The translations under genes were made by a program, and so were the position numbers. The notes under the pieces are model-generated. The model was not told the origin of the DNA. It saw only the letters and a program-made list of their open reading frames with translations, and ran no database searches. DNA of 18,929 bases. Origin: Flavobacteriales bacterium (GTDB taxonomy: Bacteria > Bacteroidota > Bacteroidia > Flavobacteriales_D > Crocinitomicaceae). How positions within the stretch are numbered: the stretch's first letter is position 1; each line of letters opens with the position of its first letter. The stretch covers positions 1-18,929 of the forward strand of contig CANHBA010000019.1 in the NCBI GenBank assembly GCA_947458985.1, written 5' to 3'. Positions 13,417-18,929 of the stretch are shown here, one piece after another.

Positions 13417-14346
13417 GTGGGCGTAAAAATCTTTGCAGGCAGGGCTTCCGAACAACTCGCAGCCAACATCGCTAAATCATTTGGCGCAGCTTTGGGCGAC
13501 GTCAATGTTAGTGTTTTTTCCGATGGTGAATTCCAACCATCTTTCGAAGAAACAGTAAGAGGTCAAGATGTTTTCCTCGTGCAGTCTACCATGCCCCCTA
13601 CCGAAAACTTATTCGAACTTTTATTGCTGATCGACGCCGCTAGACGCGCTTCTGCAAGAAAAATCATCGCTGTTATTCCTTATTTTGGTTTTGCGCGTCA
13701 AGACCGCAAAGACAAACCAAGGGTGGCAATTGGCGCTAAACTTGTCGCTAACATGCTCATGGCTGCAGGCGTAGACCGCGTCATGACCATGGATCTCCAC
13801 GCAGACCAAATCCAAGGCTTCTTCGAGGTTCCCGTAGACCACCTCTTTGCTTCAACGCTATTCCTCAAAGAAGTGGAAAAACTTGATCAGCAAAATTTAG
13901 TTGTGGCAGCTCCTGACGCCGGTGGTGCGAAGCGCGCCAACTCCTATGCTAAAAATCTAAATTGTGGTTTAGCACTTTGTCACAAACACCGCAAAAAAGC
14001 CAACGAAATTGCCGAAATGACCGTCATTGGCGATGTCATGGGTAAAGACGTCGTGATCATCGACGACATGTGCGACACCGCAGGCACACTCACCACTGCA
14101 GCTGACTTACTCATTGAAAAAGGCGCCAAAAGCGTTCGCGCTTTTACAACCCATGCCGTCTTAAGTGGGCCGGCATTTGAGCGTATCAACGCTTCCAAAC
14201 TCACCGAACTCATCGTTACCGACACCATTCCACTCCAAAAACACAGCGACAAAATTCGTGTGGTAAGTGTTGCCGACCTTTTCGCAGATGTCATTAAGCG
14301 CTTGGTCAACAACGAATCGATCAGTTCCCATTTTGTAATCTCTTAA
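13417..14346 (+). CDS. prs: Ribose-phosphate diphosphokinase (PRPP synthetase, 309 aa, GTG start)
   Basis: Makes 5-phosphoribosyl diphosphate from ribose 5-phosphate and ATP, the precursor for purine, pyrimidine, His, Trp and NAD synthesis. The class I signature is complete: KIFAGRASEQLA at the start, FSDGEFQPSFEE (34-45), FGFARQDRKDKPR (90-102) at the ATP site, MTMDLHADQIQGFF (123-136), the flexible-loop region APDAGGAKRA, and the PRPP loop VIIDDMCDTAGTLT (213-226). With GTG at 13417 the protein begins directly at the conserved VKIF strand, as in homologues. The ATG at 13354 would add 21 unrelated residues, lie upstream of the promoter and overlap the divergent ABC gene. The gene is followed after 13 bases by rplY, a pairing common in bacteria. 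Confidence 0.92.
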   Translation: MGVKIFAGRASEQLAANIAKSFGAALGDVNVSVFSDGEFQPSFEETVRGQDVFLVQSTMPPTENLFELLLLIDAARRASARKIIAVIPYFGFARQDRKDKPRVAIGAKLVANMLMAAGVDRVMTMDLHADQIQGFFEVPVDHLFASTLFLKEVEKLDQQNLVVAAPDAGGAKRANSYAKNLNCGLALCHKHRKKANEIAEMTVIGDVMGKDVVIIDDMCDTAGTLTTAADLLIEKGAKSVRAFTTHAVLSGPAFERINASKLTELIVTDTIPLQKHSDKIRVVSVADLFADVIKRLVNNESISSHFVIS

Positions 14347-14359
14347 TTAAATATATAAC

Positions 14360-14953
14360 ATGAAAACAGCACATTTGAGCGGTTCGCTCCGAGCGAACGT
14401 AGGGAAAAAGGATGCTACGGCATTGCGCAATGCAGGCTTAGTTCCTTGTGTGCTTTACGGACAAGGTGAGCAAACTCACTTCGCAGTAAAGCGAACAGCA
14501 ATTGACAAAATCGTTTTTTCTCCTGAGGTTTATCAGGTTGCACTCGACATCGAAGGCAAAAAAGCGGTAGGTATCATTCGCGAGTTGCAACAACACCCAA
14601 CTAAAGACACCATCCAACACGTCGATTTCTACGAACTAGACGAAAACAAAGAGGTTCGTGTTAAACTTCCTGTTCGCATCACAGGTTCATCTCGTGGTGT
14701 AATGGCTGGTGGTAAACTCATGACCGTATTCCGTCAATTACAATGTATTGGTTTGCCTAGCGCTTTACCAGATGCCATTACCTTAGACATCACCAAACTT
14801 CGCATTGGTCAGTCTATTCGTGTAAACAGCATTGAAATTCCAGGTGTTACAATCCTAGATCCTGCAAACGCAGTGGTTGTTTCAGTCAAAATGGCTCGTG
14901 GAGCTGTTAAAGGCGCTGATGCCGGAGACGACGAAGAAGAAGAAGAAGCATAG
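14360..14953 (+). CDS. rplY: 50S ribosomal protein L25/general stress protein Ctc (197 aa)
   Basis: The two-domain (long, Ctc-type) form of L25, which binds 5S rRNA in the large ribosomal subunit. The N-terminal L25 domain is visible in SGSLRANVGKKDATALRNAG, LVPCVLYGQG, and HVDFYELDENKEVRVKLPV (87-105). The C-terminal beta domain follows (LDITKLRIGQSIRVNSI, 142-158). The protein ends with a strongly acidic tail (DAGDDEEEEEA), common in Bacteroidota members. It lies 13 bases after prs and closes the transcript with a good terminator. Confidence 0.93.
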   Translation: MKTAHLSGSLRANVGKKDATALRNAGLVPCVLYGQGEQTHFAVKRTAIDKIVFSPEVYQVALDIEGKKAVGIIRELQQHPTKDTIQHVDFYELDENKEVRVKLPVRITGSSRGVMAGGKLMTVFRQLQCIGLPSALPDAITLDITKLRIGQSIRVNSIEIPGVTILDPANAVVVSVKMARGAVKGADAGDDEEEEEA

Positions 14954-14972
14954 TCTTTAACTACATCTATTT

Positions 14973-15001
14973 AAAAACCGTCCATGTGGCGGTTTTTTTT
15001 T
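14973..15001 (+). terminator. Rho-independent terminator after rplY
   Basis: AAAAACCGTC pairs with GGCGGTTTTT (one T-G pair) around a short loop and runs into nine T residues. It lies 20 bases after the rplY stop. The long in-frame start of the next gene at 14986 falls inside it, supporting the later start at 15037. Confidence 0.85.
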
Positions 15002-15036
15002 GTCACTTTTCTTCGTTAATTTCGTTCAAATTAGAT

Positions 15037-15753
15037 ATGGCCAGCCCTAGAACCCTCATCATCATTCCTACCTATAACGAACTCGAAAACATTTCTAAAA
15101 TGATTTTGGCCGTTACGGAGCTGCAACAGGGTTATCATATACTTTTTATCGACGACAACTCCCCCGATGGCACTGCAGCACAAATAGAAGCCCTCATGGA
15201 AAGACACCCCACTGTTTTTCTAGAAAAAAGACCGGGAAAGTTGGGTTTAGGCACCGCCTATATACACGGCTTCAAGTGGGCCCTCGACCGCGACTACACT
15301 TACATCATCGAAATGGATTGCGACTTCTCGCACAACCCTACCGACCTACCTCGCCTTGTTGCTGCCTGTGAAAACGGGGCTGATTGCGCTATTGGTTCGC
15401 GATATGTTCGCGGTGGAAAAGTCCGGAATTGGCCTGTTAAACGTATCTTAATGAGCTATTTTGCCAGCGTTTATGTCCGACTCATTTTATGGATCAATAT
15501 CAAAGACACCACCGCTGGTTTTAAATGTTACCACCATAAGGTACTTGAAAAAATACCTTTAGACCGCATCCCCTTCAAGGGTTACGCCTTTCAAATCTGC
15601 ATGAAATACGCCGCAGTAAAACTCGGCTTTAAAGTCAAAGAAATTCCTATCACCTTTGTAGACAGGGTTGTTGGCGAATCCAAAATGAGTACTGGTATTT
15701 TCAAAGAAGCCTTTTTTGGCGTTTGGCAAATGCGCAAAATGAAATGGAAATGA
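15037..15753 (+). CDS. Polyprenol-phosphate mannosyltransferase-like glycosyltransferase, GT2 family (238 aa)
   Basis: A DPM1-type GT-A enzyme that moves a sugar from a nucleotide donor to a polyprenyl phosphate on the cytoplasmic membrane face. Motifs: LIIIPTYNELENI (7-19), LFIDDNSPDGT, GKLGLGTAYIHGFKWAL, IIEMDCDFSHNP with the DxD-like D-C-D, IGSRYVRGGKVRNWP, DTTAGFKCY, and KGYAFQICMKYAA followed by EIPITFVDRVVGESKMS. It lacks the C-terminal membrane domain of two-domain relatives, so it is the short soluble or peripheral form. The ATG at 15037 was chosen because the upstream in-frame ATG at 14986 is within the terminator. The donor sugar cannot be read from the sequence. The stop overlaps the dihydroorotase start (ATGA). 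Confidence 0.88.
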   Translation: MASPRTLIIIPTYNELENISKMILAVTELQQGYHILFIDDNSPDGTAAQIEALMERHPTVFLEKRPGKLGLGTAYIHGFKWALDRDYTYIIEMDCDFSHNPTDLPRLVAACENGADCAIGSRYVRGGKVRNWPVKRILMSYFASVYVRLILWINIKDTTAGFKCYHHKVLEKIPLDRIPFKGYAFQICMKYAAVKLGFKVKEIPITFVDRVVGESKMSTGIFKEAFFGVWQMRKMKWK

Positions 15754-17087
15754 AAACAATAATAAAGAACGGAACTCTCATTAACGAAGGCAGAAAAACA
15801 AATGCCGACATCCTCATTTCAAACGGTAAAATTGAAAAAATTGCTGCTCAAATTGCTGTCAATGAAGCAGTCAACGAAATTGACGCAAGTGGTTTACTTA
15901 TTCTTCCGGGTTGCATAGACGACCAAGTTCATTTCCGCGAACCTGGTCTTACGCACAAAGGCAATATATACACTGAATCTAGGGCCGCTGTAGCTGGAGG
16001 CATCACAAGCTTCATGGAAATGCCCAATACTGTTCCAAATGCGCTTACGCAAGAACTACTCGAAGACAAATACCAGATTGCAGCTCAAAACGCGATTGCA
16101 AACTACTCTTTTTTCATGGGGGCGTCTAATGACAACCTCGAAGAAGTGCTCAAAACCGACACCGCAAAAATTTGCGGCATAAAGGTATTTATGGGCTCGT
16201 CTACAGGAAACATGTTGGTTGATAAAGAAAGTGTCTTAGAGGGGCTTTTTTCGCGCGTGGGGGCGCTTATAGCCACCCACTGCGAAGACGAACACACCGT
16301 TCGAGCGAATCTCGCTGCATTTCAAGAAAAATATGCCGATCAAATTCCGGTAAGCGCCCATCCACTGATCCGTAGTGAAGAGGCTTGTTATCTGTCGTCT
16401 TCAAAAGCAGTAGCGCTTGCACAAAAATTTGGTGCGCGCTTACACGTACTGCACATTTCAACAGCAAAAGAAACGCAACTCTTCGAGAACACCTTGCCTC
16501 TAGAACAAAAGAAAATCACCTCTGAAGCGTGTATACACCACCTATGGTTTTCAGATACTGACTACGCCACCAAAGGCAACTTTATCAAATGGAACCCTGC
16601 TGTCAAAACTGCCACAGACCGAGAGGGTATTTGGGAGGCTTTGCTAGACAACCGCATAGATGTCGTTGCTACCGATCATGCACCGCACACTATCGAAGAA
16701 AAAATGCAAGCATATGGTGCTGCACCATCTGGTGGGCCACTTGTTCAGCACGCTTTATTGGCTATGCTAGACAAAGTTAAAGAAGGTAAAATAACCATAG
16801 AACGCGTCGTCGAAAAGATGGCGCATGCACCTGCTACCTTATTTCGCATTAAAGAACGCGGTTACCTCCGCGAAGGGTATGCAGCCGATTTAGTGCTTGT
16901 CGATCCAACACCTAGCGCAACAGTTGAGAAAAAAAACCTGCTTTACAAATGTGGTTGGTCGCCTTTTGAAGGACACCAGTTTTCAAATCAAATTCACAGC
17001 ACTTATGTCAACGGCAACTGTGTATATAACAACGGACAAATCATAGAAAACAGTCTCGGAAAGCGCCTTCTTTTTATTCCCCGATGA
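15750..17087 (+). CDS. pyrC: Dihydroorotase (445 aa)
   Basis: An amidohydrolase-fold enzyme that closes carbamoyl aspartate to dihydroorotate in pyrimidine synthesis. Landmarks are LLILPGCIDDQVHFREPGLT (49-68), AAVAGGITSFMEMPNTVPN (79-97), GIKVFMGSSTGNM with K145, ATHCEDE (H177), LHVLHISTAKE (H235), and ATDHAPHT (D309). Length and order fit class I dihydroorotases. The usual H-x-H metal motif reads Q59-V-H61 here; I recall this Gln in other Bacteroidota dihydroorotases, so it may be a clade form rather than inactivation. I chose the ATG at 15750 (ATGA overlap with the glycosyltransferase stop) over ATG 15744 and TTG 15723, since it begins directly at the first beta strand. An allantoinase or hydantoinase role is less likely given the segment 49-97. 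Confidence 0.88.
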   Translation: MKTIIKNGTLINEGRKTNADILISNGKIEKIAAQIAVNEAVNEIDASGLLILPGCIDDQVHFREPGLTHKGNIYTESRAAVAGGITSFMEMPNTVPNALTQELLEDKYQIAAQNAIANYSFFMGASNDNLEEVLKTDTAKICGIKVFMGSSTGNMLVDKESVLEGLFSRVGALIATHCEDEHTVRANLAAFQEKYADQIPVSAHPLIRSEEACYLSSSKAVALAQKFGARLHVLHISTAKETQLFENTLPLEQKKITSEACIHHLWFSDTDYATKGNFIKWNPAVKTATDREGIWEALLDNRIDVVATDHAPHTIEEKMQAYGAAPSGGPLVQHALLAMLDKVKEGKITIERVVEKMAHAPATLFRIKERGYLREGYAADLVLVDPTPSATVEKKNLLYKCGWSPFEGHQFSNQIHSTYVNGNCVYNNGQIIENSLGKRLLFIPR

Positions 17088-17407
17088 AAAATCTTGCACT
17101 GTTCTTATTTCTCCTATTTCTTTATGCTTGTTCGCAAAACAAATTGCCCACTGGTATCCTACCACTAGACGAAATGAGCAGTTTAGTTGAAGAAATCACG
17201 ATCATCGAAACCCATTACCAAAGTAAGTTTGGTGTACCTAGTCAGTACAAGAAAGCTTTAGATGCATCGGTCAACAAAACACTTCAAAAAGCTGGTTGTA
17301 CCCGCGCTGAATTTCAAAAGAGCCTGCGCTACTACGCGGCTCACCCTGCTCACCAAAAGGCACTCAATGAAGCGCTACTCACCAGTATGAGCAGAAAGGT
17401 CAATTGA
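17084..17407 (+). CDS. DUF4296-like lipoprotein (107 aa)
   Basis: The start MKNLALFLFLLFLYACSQ is a lipoprotein signal with the acceptor Cys at residue 16. The following LPTGILPLDEMSSLVEEITI, IETHYQSKF, and the repeated-helix end with YYAAHPAHQKALNEAL fit the DUF4296 family, a small Bacteroidota group of unknown function whose gene often lies next to dihydroorotase. Its ATG overlaps the pyrC stop (ATGA), so it is translationally coupled. It is predicted to be anchored in a membrane facing the periplasm. The protein is mostly helical and has no catalytic motif. Confidence 0.75.
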   Translation: MKNLALFLFLLFLYACSQNKLPTGILPLDEMSSLVEEITIIETHYQSKFGVPSQYKKALDASVNKTLQKAGCTRAEFQKSLRYYAAHPAHQKALNEALLTSMSRKVN

Positions 17408-17410
17408 TCT

Positions 17411-17435
17411 AAAATAAACTTTAGTTGAAAGTCTA
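17411..17435 (-). terminator. Weak AT-rich terminator at the end of murI
   Basis: On the minus strand TAGACTTT pairs with AAAGTTTA (one G-T pair) around CAACT, followed by ATTTT. The stem begins at the murI stop codon. It is AT-rich and weak, and on the plus strand it lacks a T run, so the convergent DUF4296 gene has no clear terminator of its own. Confidence 0.3.
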
Positions 17436-18257
17436 AAAACTATGGTGAAGCGCACTTACTTGCCCACCTAAAAAGGAGCTTGCGCGCTCATTGAATATCG
17501 TCGTTGCTTCAGATGTAAAATAAGCAACTTCACCATTTTTTGATAAACGCGCTGACATTTCAGGATGCGCAACTAAATAAGCTTCTAATTTTTCGGCGAC
17601 AATAGGACCTTGTGGCACGACTTGTATAGTCGGACCAACCAAATTTTCAATTTGTTGTTGCAAAACAGGATAGTGTGTACAGGCCAACAAGAGCGTATCT
17701 ATTTGCGTACTCTTCGCCAAAATAGCCTGTACATCTTCAGCTATAAACTGTCGGCCAGCCGGGTGCTCGTATTGTTGGTTCTCAATGAGTGGCACCCACA
17801 TTGGGCAAGCAAGCTGGTGCACTACTGTGTCAGGTGCAAATTTGGACAACTCTATTGGAAAAGATTGAGATGCTATGGTGCCTGTGGTGCCCAAAACACC
17901 CACGTGACCTGTTTTAGTGCGTTCTCCGAGCACTTCTGTGCTTGGCCGAATAACACCAAGAACGCGGTTGTTTGGCGCAAGTAGAGGCAGGTCTTTTTGC
18001 TGAATGGTTCGGAGGGCTTTTGCTGAAGCGGTGTTGCAAGCTAAAATAACCAAAGGACAACCTTGCTCAAATAGAAACTTAACTGCCTCAAGTGTAAATT
18101 CATAAACAACATCGAATGAGCGGTTGCCATAAGGCGCTCTTGCGTTGTCTCCAAAATAAATGAAGTCCTGATGGGGCAGTTTCTTGCGCAGCTCAGCTAA
18201 AACGGTCAAACCACCGTAGCCAGAGTCAAACACACCTATTGGTCCTTGCTTTTCCAC
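17433..18257 (-). CDS. murI: Glutamate racemase (274 aa, GTG start)
   Basis: Interconverts L- and D-glutamate to supply D-Glu for peptidoglycan. It has the two catalytic cysteines in ACNTASA (C74) and ACTHYP (C193), the GVFDSGYGGLTV start with D11, FGDNARAPYG (36-45) and GTTGTIAS. Length is normal. The start codon is GTG at 18257, directly followed by the conserved first strand; no in-frame ATG lies nearby. A TAGTTTTG -7 box sits four bases upstream, immediately after the terminator of the ompH gene. The gene order bamA-ompH-ompH-murI is common in the phylum and is consistent here. Confidence 0.93.
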   Translation of the reverse strand: MEKQGPIGVFDSGYGGLTVLAELRKKLPHQDFIYFGDNARAPYGNRSFDVVYEFTLEAVKFLFEQGCPLVILACNTASAKALRTIQQKDLPLLAPNNRVLGVIRPSTEVLGERTKTGHVGVLGTTGTIASQSFPIELSKFAPDTVVHQLACPMWVPLIENQQYEHPAGRQFIAEDVQAILAKSTQIDTLLLACTHYPVLQQQIENLVGPTIQVVPQGPIVAEKLEAYLVAHPEMSARLSKNGEVAYFTSEATTIFNERASSFLGGQVSALHHSF

Positions 18258-18261
18258 AATT

Positions 18262-18269
18262 CAAAACTA
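18262..18269 (-). promoter_or_regulatory. -7 box TAGTTTTG for murI
   Basis: Reading the minus strand, TAGTTTTG fits TAnnTTTG exactly and ends four bases before the GTG start of murI. Any -33 element must lie inside the terminator hairpin of the upstream gene; a TTG at 18288-18286 is 16 bases away, shorter than usual. Confidence 0.45.
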
Positions 18270-18272
18270 ACG

Positions 18273-18299
18273 AAAAAAGGGCAACCAATGGCTGCCCTT
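18273..18299 (-). terminator. Rho-independent terminator after ompH
   Basis: AAGGGCA pairs with TGCCCTT (18299-18293 with 18283-18277), with two further C-G pairs inside, followed on the minus strand by a run of six T (18278-18273, the first two of which pair in the stem). It lies 21 bases after the ompH stop and ends only 15 bases before murI. Confidence 0.8.
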
Positions 18300-18320
18300 C
18301 ACATTTCAGAAAGTACTGTT

Positions 18321-18830
18321 TTATTTTTTTGCGGCTGCGTCGAGTAAAAGCAACTCAACAATAACTTCGCTAGTGATATCGATACCACCTTTTGAATACA
18401 TGGTTGCCGAAACATCTAATACGTAATTCAATTTCTTGCGCTCTGCAACGATATCAATTGACTTTTGAACGCGCTCTAATATTGGTTTGTTCAATTCTTC
18501 GCTAACAATTTGAAGTCCTTCTTCCAAAGATGCCTGCGTTGCCTCTAACATTTGTTGCTTTTGCATCAAACGACCTTCGATAATTTGACGCTCAGCTGGT
18601 GACTTACTAGCCTGGTTAGTCATGTAATCTTGGTAAGCCTTTTGAAAATCAGCGTCCATGATACGGAGTTCATCCATTCCCGCAGTTTTCATTGAGTCAA
18701 TTTTTCTGATAGCATCTTTGCGTGAAGGCAAGGTGTCCAAAAGTTTTTGAGAGTCTACATGGCCAATTTTGGTCTGAGCAAAAGAGCTGAATCCGATGAC
18801 AACAAACAGACCGAGTAATACATTTTTCAT
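18321..18830 (-). CDS. OmpH/Skp-family periplasmic chaperone (169 aa)
   Basis: Begins with a Sec signal peptide (MKNVLLGLFVVIGFSSFA, cleavage before Q19). The mature start KIGHVDSQKLLDTLPSR is the usual OmpH opening (V-D-x-x-x-L). The middle, about residues 35-125, is a long charged helical region with many Lys, Gln and Glu, as in the tentacle arms of Skp. The end VAERKKLNYVLDVSATMYSKGGIDITSEVI is typical of Bacteroidota OmpH proteins. Skp trimers hold unfolded outer-membrane proteins on their way to the BAM complex. It lies eight bases downstream of another ompH gene, so the two form one transcript. Confidence 0.9.
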   Translation of the reverse strand: MKNVLLGLFVVIGFSSFAQTKIGHVDSQKLLDTLPSRKDAIRKIDSMKTAGMDELRIMDADFQKAYQDYMTNQASKSPAERQIIEGRLMQKQQMLEATQASLEEGLQIVSEELNKPILERVQKSIDIVAERKKLNYVLDVSATMYSKGGIDITSEVIVELLLLDAAAKK

Positions 18831-18838
18831 TTTTATAT

Positions 18839-18928
18839 TTATTTAGTTATTCCCATTTCTTCGAGTACCTCATCAGAGATGTCGAATTCTTTTTCTGCGT
18901 AGAGCAAATTACTTTGGTTTGCTTTGTC
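18839..18928 (-). CDS. C-terminal end of a second OmpH/Skp-family protein (truncated by window edge)
   Basis: The last 29 codons of a minus-strand gene enter the window from the right. The visible residues, including NLLYAEKEFDISDEVLEEMG and ending ITK, match the C-terminus of OmpH family proteins in Bacteroidota. The gene directly precedes the complete ompH, the usual tandem arrangement downstream of bamA, which should lie beyond the window. Confidence 0.75.
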   Translation of the reverse strand, partial: DKANQSNLLYAEKEFDISDEVLEEMGITK

Positions 18929-18929
18929 A

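Noticed and set aside
14986..15036. ATG start for the glycosyltransferase
   Set aside because: It lies inside the rplY terminator and the extra residues do not belong to the GT2 fold.

Overview
The window looks like a chromosomal housekeeping segment of a marine or freshwater Bacteroidota bacterium, most likely order Flavobacteriales (Schleiferiaceae/Cryomorphaceae-like; the rank is my inference). The clues are: a secreted protein ending in a type IX secretion (T9SS) sorting domain; -7 boxes of the Bacteroidota form TAnnTTTG with very short leaders and few purine-rich ribosome sites; two adjacent COX subunit III genes with a short subunit IV; and the ompH-ompH-murI order typical of the phylum. 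No mobile element, tRNA, rRNA or CRISPR array was found.

Layout. (1) 1-660: the C-terminal end of a T9SS-exported protein with carbohydrate-binding-like modules, closed by a strong terminator. (2) 698-9402, plus strand, tightly packed with many overlapping starts and stops: a small conserved protein, a lipoprotein, then an oxidase biogenesis cluster (ctaB heme O synthase, two COX III genes, COX IV, two SCO-family proteins, a DUF420/CtaM-like protein and a DUF2231-like membrane protein), followed by dCMP deaminase and a CtpA-type S41 protease. (3) 9399-13362, minus strand: a 36-codon membrane microprotein, then an operon of an MsbA-like ABC exporter, a signal-less substrate-binding-fold protein and a secreted beta-propeller-like protein. 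(4) 13417-14953, plus: prs and rplY/ctc, sharing a divergent promoter region with the ABC operon. (5) 15037-17407, plus: a polyprenol-phosphate mannosyltransferase-like GT2, dihydroorotase and a DUF4296 lipoprotein, joined by ATGA overlaps. (6) 17433-18928, minus: two tandem OmpH/Skp chaperones and glutamate racemase.

How the genes work together. The oxidase block supplies the non-catalytic subunits and assembly factors of a heme-copper oxidase; subunits I and II and the cytochrome c/alternative complex III genes must lie elsewhere. The most unusual signal in the window is that several of these otherwise ordinary proteins carry extra material predicted to face the periplasm: a ~165-residue insert in the first COX III, a ~138-residue His-rich insert in the second COX III that contains an exact-length 57-residue tandem duplication, and a textbook EF-hand loop in the DUF420 protein. 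In addition, the first of the two SCO proteins keeps the CxxxC copper motif but has Tyr where its neighbour has the copper-binding His. I see no complete novel defence or mobile system here; these oxidase modifications are the best candidates for something undescribed. All family calls come from reading motifs by eye, without database searches.
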